Origin: Tabrizicola piscis
GTDB lineage: Bacteria; Pseudomonadota; Alphaproteobacteria; Rhodobacterales; Rhodobacteraceae
Assembly: GCF_003940805.1 (NCBI RefSeq)
Contig: NZ_CP034328.1
Location: 1,408,001-1,472,000 of the forward strand
DNA: 64,000 bases
Direction of reading: 5' to 3'
Shown here: in pieces, positions 41,918 to 52,301 of the stretch
Layout of the letters: the number at the start of each line of letters is the position of its first letter
How positions within the stretch are numbered: the first letter of the stretch is position 1
Position numbers and translations under genes: made by a program
The notes under the pieces: model-generated
Told to the model about the DNA's origin: nothing
Databases searched by the model: none
What the model saw: the letters and a program-made list of their open reading frames with translations, nothing else

Positions 41918-42303
41918 CCTGCCCCCCCCTGCATCGGGCCACCGCCTTTTGAGCACTGCGATCCGATATCTGAGACCGGACGACTGCTTGACGGGGCAAT
42001 AGCGGAGCTTGAGACGGTCGCGGATCCAGGGGTTCCGTCACCGATGGTGCGAGCGATGCAGGCATTGGCGATGTCCGTCTGTGCCTGCGTGACGCCCGGT
42101 CCGGGGCCGACGACATATGTCATCCGGTCGCCAAGCAGCGTCGCAGTGACCGAATACGACCCCGTGATGCCCGCTTCGCGGATGCAGGCGGCCTGGGTCT
42201 CTGGGTCCAAGGGCGCCAAGGTCCTTACGCAGGCGGCCAGCAGACCCAGCGCTACAAGACTGGCTGCGCCACGATTGACAACCAAACGTGCTCGTTTGTT
42301 CAT
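41908..42303 (-). CDS. Small lipoprotein
   Basis: A 131-aa predicted lipoprotein with lipobox LLAAC (cysteine near residue 25). The mature part has GDRMTYVVGPGPGVTQAQTD and an ANACIAR segment, with a glycine/serine-rich tail ending in cysteine. Its start shares a base with the sdhA stop (TGATG), so it is co-translated with sdhA. No family recognised. Possibly a duplicate relative of the next two lipoproteins (similar C-terminal cysteine placement), but too diverged to be sure. Confidence 0.68.
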   Translation of the reverse strand: MNKRARLVVNRGAASLVALGLLAACVRTLAPLDPETQAACIREAGITGSYSVTATLLGDRMTYVVGPGPGVTQAQTDIANACIARTIGDGTPGSATVSSSAIAPSSSRPVSDIGSQCSKGGGPMQGGAGYC

Positions 42304-44105
42304 CAGAATTTCCTTTCCGCCGGGGCGATCTTCTTCAACGCGATCCCGCCCTCAGCCTCGGTGGTCAGCGGGTCCTTGTGGACCGGACGATAGTCCAGCC
42401 GCACCTTCGCCCCGTCAACCCAGGCCAGCGAGTGCTTGCGCCAATTGGCGTCATCCCGCGTGGGGTGATCTTCGTGCGCATGCGCCCCCCGGCTTTCGGT
42501 GCGGGCATGGGCGCCGTAGATCGTGGCCAGCGCGTTCGGCATCAGGTTGCCAAGTTCCAGCGTCTCCATCAGGTCGCTGTTCCAGATCAGCGAGCGGTCG
42601 GTGACGTGCAGGTCATTCATCTTGGCGGCGATGGCGGTCATCTTCGCCTCCCCCGCGGCCAGGGTTTCTTCGGCCCGGAACACGGCGGCATCGGCTTGCA
42701 TCGTGCGCTGCATCTCAAGCCGCAGGTCCGCCGTTGGCACCGCGCCCTTGGCATGGCGCAGGTCGTCAAACCGCGACAGGGCCCGGTCCACCTCGGCCGT
42801 GTTCACCGGCGGCAGCGAAGCCTTGCGGTCCACCACCTCGCCCGCGCGGATCGCGGCGGCCCGGCCAAAGACCACAAGGTCGATAAGGGAATTCGACCCC
42901 AGCCGGTTGGCACCATGCACCGATGCACAACCCGCCTCGCCCACGGCCATCAGGCCGGGGAAGATGGCGTCAGGGTTCTCAGCCGTGGGGTTCAGAACCT
43001 CACCCCAGTAGTTCGTGGGGATGCCACCCATGTTGTAATGCACGGTCGGCAGCACCGGGATCGGCTCTTTCAGCAGGTCCACACCCGCAAAGATGCGCGC
43101 GCTTTCCGTGATGCCGGGCAGGCGAAGCTCCAGCGTTTCCTTCGGCAGGTGCGACAGGTTCAAATGGATATGGTCGCCATTCGCCCCCACACCCCGGCCC
43201 TCGCGGATCTCCAGCGTCATGCAGCGGCTGACATAGTCACGCGGCGCCAAGTCCTTGTAATGGGGCGCATACCGCTCCATGAACCGCTCGCCGTTGGAGT
43301 TGGTCAGATACCCGCCCTCGCCCCGCGCGCCCTCGGTGATCAGACAGCCCGAGCCATAGATCCCCGTCGGGTGGAACTGCACGAACTCCATGTCCTGCAG
43401 CGGCAACCCGGCCCGCGCCACCATCCCGCCGCCGTCGCCCGTGCAGGTATGGGCGGATGTCGCGCTGAAATAGGCCCGGCCATAGCCACCCGTCGCCAAC
43501 ACCACCATCTTGGCGTTGAAGACATGCATCGTGCCGTCATCCAGCTTCCACGCGACAACCCCCGTGCAGGCGCCATCGGTGATGATCAGATCCAGCGCGA
43601 AGTATTCGATGTAGAATTCCGCATTGTTCTTCAGGCTTTGACCATAAAGCGTGTGCAGGATCGCATGCCCCGTCCGGTCCGCCGCCGCACAGGTGCGCTG
43701 TACCGGGGGGCCTTCGCCAAACTCCGTCGTATGGCCGCCAAAGGGGCGCTGGTAGATCTTGCCTTCTTCCGTGCGGGAAAACGGCACCCCGTAATGCTCC
43801 AGCTCATAAACCGCTTTCGGAGCCTCCCGCGCCAGATACTCCATCGCATCCGTATCGCCCAGCCAGTCCGACCCCTTGACGGTATCGTACATGTGCCACT
43901 GCCAGCTGTCCGGCCCCATGTTGCCAAGGCTCGCCGCGATGCCGCCCTGTGCGGCCACCGTATGGCTGCGGGTCGGGAACACCTTGGTCACACAGGCCGT
44001 ACGCAGGCCCTGTTCCGCCATGCCCAGCGTCGCCCGCAGACCCGCTCCCCCGGCCCCGACAACAACCACGTCATAGTCATGCACTTCATACGGATAGGCA
44101 GTCAT
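42303..44105 (-). CDS. sdhA: Succinate dehydrogenase flavoprotein subunit
   Basis: The 600-aa catalytic subunit of complex II, oxidising succinate to fumarate. The FAD-binding [13 protein letters not shown] is near residue 13, the histidine that carries covalent FAD in [10 protein letters not shown] near residue 43, the substrate segment [11 protein letters not shown] near residue 240 and the active-site area [19 protein letters not shown] near residue 400. Of two adjacent ATGs, the second has better distance from AAGGA. It follows sdhD by 10 bases. Confidence 0.96.
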   Translation of the reverse strand: MTAYPYEVHDYDVVVVGAGGAGLRATLGMAEQGLRTACVTKVFPTRSHTVAAQGGIAASLGNMGPDSWQWHMYDTVKGSDWLGDTDAMEYLAREAPKAVYELEHYGVPFSRTEEGKIYQRPFGGHTTEFGEGPPVQRTCAAADRTGHAILHTLYGQSLKNNAEFYIEYFALDLIITDGACTGVVAWKLDDGTMHVFNAKMVVLATGGYGRAYFSATSAHTCTGDGGGMVARAGLPLQDMEFVQFHPTGIYGSGCLITEGARGEGGYLTNSNGERFMERYAPHYKDLAPRDYVSRCMTLEIREGRGVGANGDHIHLNLSHLPKETLELRLPGITESARIFAGVDLLKEPIPVLPTVHYNMGGIPTNYWGEVLNPTAENPDAIFPGLMAVGEAGCASVHGANRLGSNSLIDLVVFGRAAAIRAGEVVDRKASLPPVNTAEVDRALSRFDDLRHAKGAVPTADLRLEMQRTMQADAAVFRAEETLAAGEAKMTAIAAKMNDLHVTDRSLIWNSDLMETLELGNLMPNALATIYGAHARTESRGAHAHEDHPTRDDANWRKHSLAWVDGAKVRLDYRPVHKDPLTTEAEGGIALKKIAPAERKF

Positions 44106-44115
44106 CATGCGTCCT

Positions 44116-44487
44116 TCACAGTGCAATCCGGGCCAGCGCGAACAGGCCGGTTGCAGCAATCACCCAGGCCAACGACGTCGCGCCGATCAGCAGCATCTTG
44201 CGCGTTGTGCCCTTTGAATAATCCTCGATCGTCATCGCCACCCCCATCGCGAAGTGCCGCATCCCGACCACCAGGATCAGCGCCGTCACGATCGCCGGGA
44301 ACGGGCGGGCAAAGGTGTCCAACACCACCTCACGCGAACTCCCCAGCGCAGAGCCGAAGATGTAAAGCCAGGTCGGCAGAAGGAAAGCCAGCCCGACCGA
44401 TGACACCGTCATCGCCCAGTGGTGTTCCGTGCCAGAGCCGGCAGAGCCGCGGCCCTCGGCGCGTTTGCGGGCGGTCAGATAGCGCAT
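44116..44487 (-). CDS. sdhD: Succinate dehydrogenase membrane anchor subunit
   Basis: A 123-aa membrane protein with three transmembrane helices (residues about 30-50, 60-80, 97-120). It has the heme/quinone-site region [17 protein letters not shown] near residue 75, where the histidine is conserved in SdhD as a heme ligand and the D-Y pair helps bind quinone. Located between sdhC and sdhA, 7 bases after sdhC, as in other alphaproteobacteria. Confidence 0.93.
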   Translation of the reverse strand: MRYLTARKRAEGRGSAGSGTEHHWAMTVSSVGLAFLLPTWLYIFGSALGSSREVVLDTFARPFPAIVTALILVVGMRHFAMGVAMTIEDYSKGTTRKMLLIGATSLAWVIAATGLFALARIAL

Positions 44488-44494
44488 GGAACCC

Positions 44495-44893
44495 TCACTG
44501 AACCAGAAGAATGGTGATCACGGTCAGAACGACCGATCCGATGACGCAGGCCCAACCCAGCTTTTCCGCCGTGGCGACCTCAAGCCCGCGACCCGAGTCG
44601 AAATACAGATGCCGCAGACCCGCCAGGAAATGGTACCAGATGGCCCAAAGCGACCCCGTAAAGACCAGATCGCCGAACCAGCTGGTCACTACCCCATTCG
44701 CAAGGGCGAAGTAGCCGTCGGATGTCGCAGCCGCCAAAAGCCACCAGACGGCCAGCATCACGGCCACGATCACCCCGATCCCGGTGATCCGCGTCAGGAT
44801 CGACGAGACAGAGGTCATCTGCACCCGATAGATCTGCAAATGCGGTGAAAGGGGGCGGTTGATGGTCTGCGGCGTCCGCTTGGCATCTGCCAT
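44495..44893 (-). CDS. sdhC: Succinate dehydrogenase cytochrome b556 subunit
   Basis: A 132-aa membrane subunit. The N-terminal RPLSPHLQIYRVQMTSVSSI and the mid-protein HFLAGLRHLYFDSG are SdhC signatures; the histidine in the second is the usual heme ligand. Three transmembrane helices follow. It is the first gene of the sdhCDA-lipoprotein-sdhB unit. About 140-170 bases upstream lie two palindromes also found before sucC. Confidence 0.94.
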   Translation of the reverse strand: MADAKRTPQTINRPLSPHLQIYRVQMTSVSSILTRITGIGVIVAVMLAVWWLLAAATSDGYFALANGVVTSWFGDLVFTGSLWAIWYHFLAGLRHLYFDSGRGLEVATAEKLGWACVIGSVVLTVITILLVQ

Positions 44894-45032
44894 GGTCGGT
44901 CCTCACGTCTGGCGGCGCTGGGGTCAGCGTCAGGCTGTCGTTGGCAACTGAATAACGCGGATTTCGCCAGTGTCACGCACTTCAATGCCGCACCTGCGCA
45001 ATGTTTCCGCTATCTTTGAAAGTTTTTCGACT

Positions 45033-45065
45033 TTGTGATCACAATTTTTCAAGGCGTGATCACAA
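45033..45065. promoter_or_regulatory. Two phased TGTGATCACA-type operators upstream of sdhC
   Basis: TTGTGATCACAA (45033-45044, perfect palindrome) and GCGTGATCACAA (45054-45065). Their centres are 21 bp apart, two helical turns. The same motif with the same spacing occurs three times before sucC. They sit in the gap between mch and sdhC and probably bind a shared TCA regulator. Confidence 0.75.
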
Positions 45066-45094
45066 GTTCACCGCTTCCTGCCGCCTGCGCAGAC

Positions 45095-46117
45095 TCAGCG
45101 CGGAATCAAGGCCCAGTAGTCCAGATCCAGCAACACCTCAGGCAGATACTTGCCATCCGCCCCGCGCAGCTGCCCAGCTTCCCCTTTGGTCGCGACCAGC
45201 CGCAACCGCAGCGCCCCCACGCCGGGTGCCGCTGTCTCGGCCCGGTCCAGCACCTCGCTCCAGGCGCGCACGGTATCCCCGGCAAAACAGGGGTTGGCAT
45301 GGGCGCCCGCGTTCAGCCCGGCCAGAAACTGCGCATTGGCCAGCCCGTTGAAGCTCAGCGCCCGCGCCAGGCTGATCACATGCCCACCATAGATCAGCCG
45401 CCGCCCATCCTCGCGCTGGCCCACGTCGAAGTGCACTTTCGACGTGTTCTGCCACAGCCGCGTGGCCAGCATATGCTCGGCCTCTTCCACCGTCACCGCG
45501 TCGACGTGGTCGATCACTTCACCGACCGCATAATCGCTCCAGCGATGCGGCTCCCCGGCCAGCGCAAAGTCATAGCGGCTGAAATCCAGCCCCTCCGGCA
45601 CCACCAGCGTTGCCGGGTCAACCGACGCCGCAAGCGCCGGCACATGGGTCTCCACCACCACCTCGCGGCGGCGCTTCTTCACCATCACCCAGCGCACATA
45701 GTCCAGCACGACGTCCCCGCGCTGGTTCAGGCCCTTGGTCCGCACCCAGACCACGCCCGTGGCCCCACTGCTGGTTTCCTTCAGCCCGATCACCTCGGAC
45801 TGCGACCGCAGCGTATCCCCCGGCCAGACCGGTGCCAGCCAGCGCCCCTCGGCATAGCCAAGGTTGGCCACGGCATTCAGACTGACATCCGGCACCGTTT
45901 TGCCAAACACCGTATGAAACGCAATCAGATCATCCATGGGCGCCGAAGGCAGACCCACCGACCGCGCAAACTCATCTGAAGACTGCACTGCCCCCCGCGC
46001 CGGATACAGCGCGTGATACAGCGCCCGCTCGCCCTGCCCCACGGTTCGCGGCACCGCATGGGTGATCACCTCACCCACCCGGTAATCCTCGAAAAACCGC
46101 CCCGGATTGGTCTTCAT
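45095..46117 (-). CDS. mch: Mesaconyl-CoA hydratase (MaoC-type)
   Basis: A 340-aa double hotdog-fold dehydratase of the ethylmalonyl-CoA pathway that hydrates mesaconyl-C1-CoA to beta-methylmalyl-CoA. The start NPGRFFEDYRVGEVITHA and the later YGGHVISLARALSFNGLAN match Mch. Its length is twice a single MaoC domain, and each half begins with a VGEVI motif. Together with mcl2 nearby and ccr/ecm, the pathway context is strong. It is co-translated with the DUF1737 gene upstream (ATGA overlap). Confidence 0.92.
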   Translation of the reverse strand: MKTNPGRFFEDYRVGEVITHAVPRTVGQGERALYHALYPARGAVQSSDEFARSVGLPSAPMDDLIAFHTVFGKTVPDVSLNAVANLGYAEGRWLAPVWPGDTLRSQSEVIGLKETSSGATGVVWVRTKGLNQRGDVVLDYVRWVMVKKRRREVVVETHVPALAASVDPATLVVPEGLDFSRYDFALAGEPHRWSDYAVGEVIDHVDAVTVEEAEHMLATRLWQNTSKVHFDVGQREDGRRLIYGGHVISLARALSFNGLANAQFLAGLNAGAHANPCFAGDTVRAWSEVLDRAETAAPGVGALRLRLVATKGEAGQLRGADGKYLPEVLLDLDYWALIPR

Positions 46118-46317
46118 AGCTCGCCCAGCTTCACGTCCGGAGTGTAATCCCCCGGCACATCCTTCACCACCGCCTGACCGCAGCGCATCACCCCATTGGC
46201 CGCGTCAAAGGCATAGGTCGGTGTCCCATGCAATTCCCACCCCTTGTTCAACGCCACCGTCACCTTGTGACAGAAGGCCGAGGTGTCATCCCCGCTCAAG
46301 AACCGATACAGCTTCAT
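46114..46317 (-). CDS. DUF1737 domain-containing protein
   Basis: A 67-aa protein with KLYRFLSGDDTSAFCHKV near the start and NKGWELHGTPTYAFD near residue 24, the DUF1737 pattern. Function is unknown in the family. Its stop overlaps the start of mch, so it is translated together with that pathway gene. An intergenic repeat element lies just upstream. Confidence 0.85.
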   Translation of the reverse strand: MKLYRFLSGDDTSAFCHKVTVALNKGWELHGTPTYAFDAANGVMRCGQAVVKDVPGDYTPDVKLGEL

Positions 46318-46338
46318 GCTTACGTCTTTCCTTCCGGC

Positions 46339-46390
46339 CTTTCATACTGGCCCAAATATCCCAAGGGGGTGCGGGGGTGTGAAACCCCCG
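46339..46390 (+). repeat. CAAATATCCC intergenic repeat, copy 2
   Basis: The block TTTCATACTGGCCCAAATAT leads into CCCAAGGGGGT and a hairpin CGGGGGT / ACCCCCG. It is almost the same as the copy before lpd. It sits between the DUF1737 and NnrU genes. Confidence 0.65.
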
Positions 46391-46398
46391 CTCCGACC

Positions 46399-46944
46399 TC
46401 AGCCCCAGGGCCGAACCCCCAGCCAGCCATGCACCAACCCGACCAGCCCCATGACGACCACCGCCCCGACCAGCGCGCCAATTTCCTTGCCCATCGGTGC
46501 AGGCGCAGGTGCAGGGGGCCGAGGCTCGGCCCGGTTGATCACGATCACCTCGACCACCGCCCAGGCGAGGATACCGCCGAACAGCACCACACTCGCCAGA
46601 TCGCCATTCACCAGCAGATGCGCCACCGCCCAGGTCTTTACCGCCGTCAGCTGCGGGTGCCGGATGATGCCGGTGATCCGGGTCTTCATCCCGCTGGCCG
46701 CATAAAGATAGAAGGCGAACAGCATCAGCAGGTTGTTCACATGCTTCAGGAAGTCTGGCGGATACCACAGGTCCGGTGCCTCATTCCCGCGGTAGCCGAT
46801 GACCATCAGCACCACGCCCGCCAGAATGCCGACCGTCACCACCCCCTTGCCCGCATCGCCCATCGCGGCCCGCCGCGCGGGCGCCAGCCGCTTGAACAGA
46901 TGCGCGCCCCACCACAGGGCCAGTCCCAACACGATCAACGCCAT
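46399..46944 (-). CDS. NnrU family membrane protein
   Basis: A 181-aa membrane protein with about five hydrophobic segments. NnrU-type motifs are visible: WWGAHLFKRLAP near residue 10, GYRGNEAPDLWYPPDFLKHVNN near residue 50 and TGIIRHPQL near residue 90. NnrU proteins are linked to nitric oxide reductase in denitrifiers, but members also occur without that pathway, and no nor or nir gene is present here. The ATG after GGAGGCGGC was chosen. It is near mcl2 on the same strand. Confidence 0.87.
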   Translation of the reverse strand: MALIVLGLALWWGAHLFKRLAPARRAAMGDAGKGVVTVGILAGVVLMVIGYRGNEAPDLWYPPDFLKHVNNLLMLFAFYLYAASGMKTRITGIIRHPQLTAVKTWAVAHLLVNGDLASVVLFGGILAWAVVEVIVINRAEPRPPAPAPAPMGKEIGALVGAVVVMGLVGLVHGWLGVRPWG

Positions 46945-46980
46945 TGCCGCCTCCAAAAGATTCCGGCGCCCACCCTGCCG

Positions 46981-47826
46981 TCAAACGGCCAGCGCCGCAA
47001 TCGCCGAGGCCTTGGCAAGGATCGTTGTGGCATTGGCGACATGCATGTTCTCGACGATCCGGCCATCCAGCACCGCCACGCCCTGCCCCTGCGCCCGCGC
47101 CGCGCGGTAGGCTTCGATCATCCGCCGGGCCAGCGTCACTTCCGCGTCGCTTGGCGCAAAGACCTCGTTCGCAATCGCCAACTGGGCCGGATGGATCAGC
47201 GTCTTGCCGTCAAAGCCCATGTCCCGCCCCTGCTCGCATTCCGCCCGCAGGCCCGCCTCATCCTTGAAGGCGTTGTAGACCCCGTCCACCACCACCTTGC
47301 CCGCCGCCCGCGCCGCCAGCACACAAGCGCCCAGCCCCGCGATCAGCGGCAACCGGTCCGCCCGGAACCGCGCGCCCAGTTCCTTGGCAAGGTCATTGGT
47401 GCCCATCACCATCCCCTCCAGCCGCGGATGCGCCGCAATCGCGGCCGCGTTCAGACAGCCCTGCGCCGTCTCCAGCATCGCCCACAGCGGCTTGGCCACC
47501 ACCGCCGCCACTGCGTCAAGAACGGCGGGCGCATTCACCTTCGGCACCAGCACCGCATCCACCCCCGGATGCCCGGCAAACACCGCCAGATCCGCCGCCC
47601 CCCAGGGCGTGTCCAGCCCGTTCACCCGCACGATCCGCAGCCGCGCGCCAAAGTCCTGCGCGGTCAGCTCCTCGGCCAGAAGGTCCCGCGCGCGGTCCTT
47701 TTCCTCGGGCGAGACCGCATCTTCCAGATCGAAGATGATCGCATCCGTCGGCAGATCGCGCGCCTTCTCCAGCGCCCGTTCCTTCGACGCGGGGATATAC
47801 AGAACCGAACGGACAGGACGGGACAC
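46981..47826 (-). CDS. mcl2: CoA ester lyase family protein, probable (3S)-malyl-CoA thioesterase
   Basis: A 281-aa TIM-barrel protein of the CitE/malyl-CoA lyase family. Visible are RSVLYIPASKERALEKA near the start, IIFDLEDAVSPEEK near residue 30 (Mg-binding region), LWAMLETAQG near residue 112, GTNDLAKELG near residue 142 and GKTLIHPAQL near residue 207. It is shorter than the 318-aa Mcl1 lyase and matches the size of R. sphaeroides Mcl2, which hydrolyses (3S)-malyl-CoA to malate and CoA. Position beside mch and mdh agrees. A lyase role cannot be excluded. Confidence 0.85.
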   Translation of the reverse strand: MSRPVRSVLYIPASKERALEKARDLPTDAIIFDLEDAVSPEEKDRARDLLAEELTAQDFGARLRIVRVNGLDTPWGAADLAVFAGHPGVDAVLVPKVNAPAVLDAVAAVVAKPLWAMLETAQGCLNAAAIAAHPRLEGMVMGTNDLAKELGARFRADRLPLIAGLGACVLAARAAGKVVVDGVYNAFKDEAGLRAECEQGRDMGFDGKTLIHPAQLAIANEVFAPSDAEVTLARRMIEAYRAARAQGQGVAVLDGRIVENMHVANATTILAKASAIAALAV

Positions 47827-47976
47827 GACTCACCTCCGGGTAATATTCTTGCGCTTTTGATCATGGTTTTGTCATAAACCGCAAGCCCAATTCTGCCGCA
47901 CTGCAGCACAAACCCCGCTGCTCGGCCCGTGAACCCAAAAATGGTCAGATGTGCCGCTTGTCACCGGGCCTGCGTT

Positions 47977-48249
47977 TCAGGCCTCTGACAGACCACCGTC
48001 CCGCCATGAACCGGGGGATCTGACCCCCGCCGGATCGCAGCGCTTGCAGGCCCGGAACCCCGCCGCCACACAGGCCTCCACCGAAGCACGGAATTCGCAA
48101 TTCTCGCGCTTTGGCTTGCGCGCCGGGCAGGTCAGCCGACAGAAGATCCCGGTCGAGGTGACACAGACCAGCGCCACCGCGTCAAACCGCGGATCGCGGG
48201 CCAGCAGGGCCTGGTACAAGACATCGGCATCGGGCAGCACATAGGTCAT
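47977..48249 (-). CDS. Stand-alone Ada-type zinc-binding (methylphosphotriester) domain protein
   Basis: A 90-aa protein with only the N-terminal domain of Ada. The pattern is FCRLTC then ACVAAGFRACKRCDP, giving C-x3-C and C-x2-C zinc ligands, with the first cysteine (near residue 37) being the one that takes methyl from phosphotriesters. The helix-turn-helix and O6-methyltransferase domains are absent, and the frame ends cleanly. It could be a bare sensor or repair domain, or a relic. DNA upstream has no missing part. Confidence 0.75.
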   Translation of the reverse strand: MTYVLPDADVLYQALLARDPRFDAVALVCVTSTGIFCRLTCPARKPKRENCEFRASVEACVAAGFRACKRCDPAGVRSPGSWRDGGLSEA

Positions 48250-48336
48250 CCACTGATTTTAGCACCCCATCGCCCCACTGCCGACCGCTATCCCCGCGCA
48301 GGTTCCGGATTGCGCAACTTCCGGGTCACAGACCCG

Positions 48337-50201
<1,865 letters not shown>

Positions 50202-50216
50202 CCGCTGGTCCAACCG

Positions 50217-50248
50217 CAAAAAGGCGGCGCCCCGGCGCCGCCTTTTTT
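50217..50248 (+). terminator. Intrinsic terminator of mdh
   Basis: Perfect 9-bp G/C stem (GGCGGCGCC / GGCGCCGCC) with a 2-base loop, preceded by AAAAA and followed by TTTTTT. It can work in both directions. Confidence 0.93.
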
Positions 50249-50510
50249 CATGCCCGCCGATGGCAGTTGACCAAAGGCCGCGAAATTCTTGCCGTCGCGA
50301 TGGGGGCTGATATGATCACGGGCACTGGGAAAACCTTTCCAAATCATGAACGAGGACGGTCAACCTTTTGAAATCATTCCCTTGTCCCTGATGTCCCTGC
50401 CCGGGACAGCCAAGGCAAGGTCCCTTGCGACCCCCACCTCTCACCCCACCCCCTTGCCCCCGACCCCCGAATCCGGCATCTACCCCCATCCTGACCTCCG
50501 GAGACATCCC
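50249..50510 (+). other. Non-coding leader region before a small gene
   Basis: Together with the terminator just before it, this makes a 309-base non-coding gap. It holds a weak hairpin (TGTCCC / GGGACA at 50392-50408) and a C-rich stretch near 50430-50490. No conserved frame is seen; a rightward frame that enters from 50346 has no good start signal. It probably carries the promoter of the following genes. Confidence 0.45.
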
Positions 50511-50699
50511 ATGGACTATTCCAAATCCGGGAACCCCAAGGGGTTCCGCCACAACCCCCGCGGCCCCGACCATGCCCAAAAGGGCGCGCCGAAATCGGTC
50601 ACCCCCCCGCGTGAGACGAAGGAAGAGCTTCTGGCCCGCATGAAGGCCGCAGCAGCAGCCCCCGCCCAGAAGGACGCGCCCAAGGACCCCAAACCCTGA
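50511..50699 (+). CDS. Small basic hypothetical protein
   Basis: A 62-aa protein starting MDYSKSGNPKGF, rich in Lys, Pro and Ala, probably disordered except for a helix (EELLARMKAAAAA). CTCCGGAG lies at good distance before the ATG. Similar short MDYSK proteins are, in my recollection, common in Rhodobacterales but not characterised. The stop codon overlaps the proposed CTG start of the next gene. Confidence 0.7.
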   Translation: MDYSKSGNPKGFRHNPRGPDHAQKGAPKSVTPPRETKEELLARMKAAAAAPAQKDAPKDPKP

Positions 50700-51373
50700 A
50701 CCGCCCGCCATCGCCCTACCTCGCCCCCGGCTTTTACGATCAGGCCATCGCCAAGGGCCGCCACCGCGACATCGTCGGTGGCCGCTGGGGGGAAACCGGG
50801 CGGGCGCAGATGGCCGCCCTTCTTGCCGAAGGGATGACCCCGCAAGACCACCTTCTCGACATCGGCTGCGGCGCACTTCGGCTGGGCCACCTTGCCGTGC
50901 CCTACCTTGACCCGGGCCACTACTGGGGCACCGACGCCTCGCTTGCCCTGATGCAGCACGGCCGCGCGGTGGAGCTGGCCGACCCCGACCGCCTTCCCCT
51001 TGCTCACCTCGTCCAGGACGCCGACTTCGCTTTCCCTGGCGTGCCGTCCACAATCACCCTTGCCATGGCCTGGGGCGTTTTCACCCACCTGCCGATGGGT
51101 GCCCTGCAAGCCGCGCTGCAAAGTGTCGCGGATCGGCTGTCACAGCTGCGGGCGTTCCTTTTCACCGTGTTTCTTGCCCCGGACGGCGACCATGCCGCCC
51201 CGTTCCGCCAGCCCGATGGGGTTGTGACCCATCCCGACCGTGCCCCCCGGCATCTGCGGCTGTCGGATGTCCAGAACCTTGTGGGGGCCGTGGGCTTCAC
51301 CCTCCGGCTAACCCCAGACCGCCTGCCCCGCGGTCAACGGCTTTTCGTCGCGTCGCCCCCCCAGATGCCGTAG
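50696..51373 (+). CDS. Class I SAM-dependent methyltransferase (probable CTG start)
   Basis: A 225-aa methyltransferase: SAM motif HLLDIGCGALRLGHLA about residue 55, acidic GTDASLALM near residue 85 and TLAMAWGVFTHLP near residue 120. The segment upstream of the first in-frame ATG (50810) still reads as normal methyltransferase N-terminus (FYDQAIAKGRHRDIVGGRW), so starting there would lose it. Between 50615 and 50810 no ATG, GTG or TTG is in frame; a CTG at 50696 overlaps the previous stop as CTGA, with AAGGA nine bases before it. I therefore propose CTG as start. Substrate unknown. Confidence 0.75.
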   Translation: MNRPPSPYLAPGFYDQAIAKGRHRDIVGGRWGETGRAQMAALLAEGMTPQDHLLDIGCGALRLGHLAVPYLDPGHYWGTDASLALMQHGRAVELADPDRLPLAHLVQDADFAFPGVPSTITLAMAWGVFTHLPMGALQAALQSVADRLSQLRAFLFTVFLAPDGDHAAPFRQPDGVVTHPDRAPRHLRLSDVQNLVGAVGFTLRLTPDRLPRGQRLFVASPPQMP

Positions 51374-52194
51374 GTCGCGCGCATATAATCGACGCAGGCG
51401 AGGTTTGCCGTAGCCCGGTCAGCCCCTTCGATCACCGAGCGGTAAAGTGGCTCGTTCCGGGAAATCTGCATGATCGTCTGGACGCGGTTGGCCCGCTTGT
51501 CGGCCCATATGGCGATCTTCCGCCGCGCCAGATGGCCGGACAGCCAGACATCATCGACCGCCCACAGCACGGCAGGAATATCAAACACCTTGTCGTCAAG
51601 GAATTCAGGCCGGATCACCACGCCAGCATTGCCTTCGGCGATGTCCGCATAGCCGGATTTGTCGAGCTTGCGGAACCGAGCCTCAAACTTTGTTGCGCCC
51701 ACATTCCGCTTTAGGACTGTGTCCACAAGGCGGTTCAGGTGAAACCCGAGCTGTTCTTGACGGTGGGGGGCGACGACGGCGCGTGGCGTTGCATCGCTTT
51801 TCCAGTCCCTGCCCATGCGGGCAACTGTGGTCGCGCTGACGCAGACCGCCGCGTTGGCATGCGCCTTGCGGACCTTCAGAAGCCGCTGGCTCCAATCCGG
51901 GGCGTAGTAATGATCATCGTCACAGAAGATGAGTTCAACGTCTTGCCCGCGATAGGCCCGTGCCGCCGGCAATATCTTTGTGGCTGGCCCCAAATCCTGT
52001 TCCACGCGCAGGATCTTCACGCCCTCCGGCACCTCAGGCAGGGCACCGCCCCATTCCGGAAAGCGGCGATACGCCTTTGGAATGTAAAGTTCCAACGCCT
52101 CGGGCCTTGATTGCTGCCGAACCAGCGAAGCCAGCGTGGGAGCGATGTCCGAGAATCGCGGAGGGATCGTGGAGAGCGTGATGACATGGCGCAT
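51334..52194 (-). CDS. Glycosyltransferase (GT-A fold, family 2-like)
   Basis: A 286-aa protein starting with HVITLSTIPPRFSDIAPTLASL, and carrying a metal-binding DDD in ELIFCDDDHYYAPDW near residue 92, then VVIRPEFLDD near residue 195 and WAVDDVWLSGHLAR near residue 215. This is the pattern of small GT-A transferases of surface sugars. Its 3' end overlaps the convergent methyltransferase gene by 40 bases. Acceptor and donor unknown. Confidence 0.8.
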   Translation of the reverse strand: MRHVITLSTIPPRFSDIAPTLASLVRQQSRPEALELYIPKAYRRFPEWGGALPEVPEGVKILRVEQDLGPATKILPAARAYRGQDVELIFCDDDHYYAPDWSQRLLKVRKAHANAAVCVSATTVARMGRDWKSDATPRAVVAPHRQEQLGFHLNRLVDTVLKRNVGATKFEARFRKLDKSGYADIAEGNAGVVIRPEFLDDKVFDIPAVLWAVDDVWLSGHLARRKIAIWADKRANRVQTIMQISRNEPLYRSVIEGADRATANLACVDYMRATYGIWGGDATKSR

Positions 52195-52301
52195 GGCCGC
52201 GATCTATTGAACTCTTTCAGCAGGGTAAAGCGTCTGGCCTTCCTGACTTGCCTCACCCGTCGCGCTCCGGCATCCTTGGCCCATGGTAGAAGGAATCCAC
52301 C

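Noticed and set aside
46399..46944. Denitrification role for the NnrU-family gene
   Set aside because: No nitrite, nitric oxide or nitrous oxide reductase gene is in the window; the neighbours are central-carbon genes.
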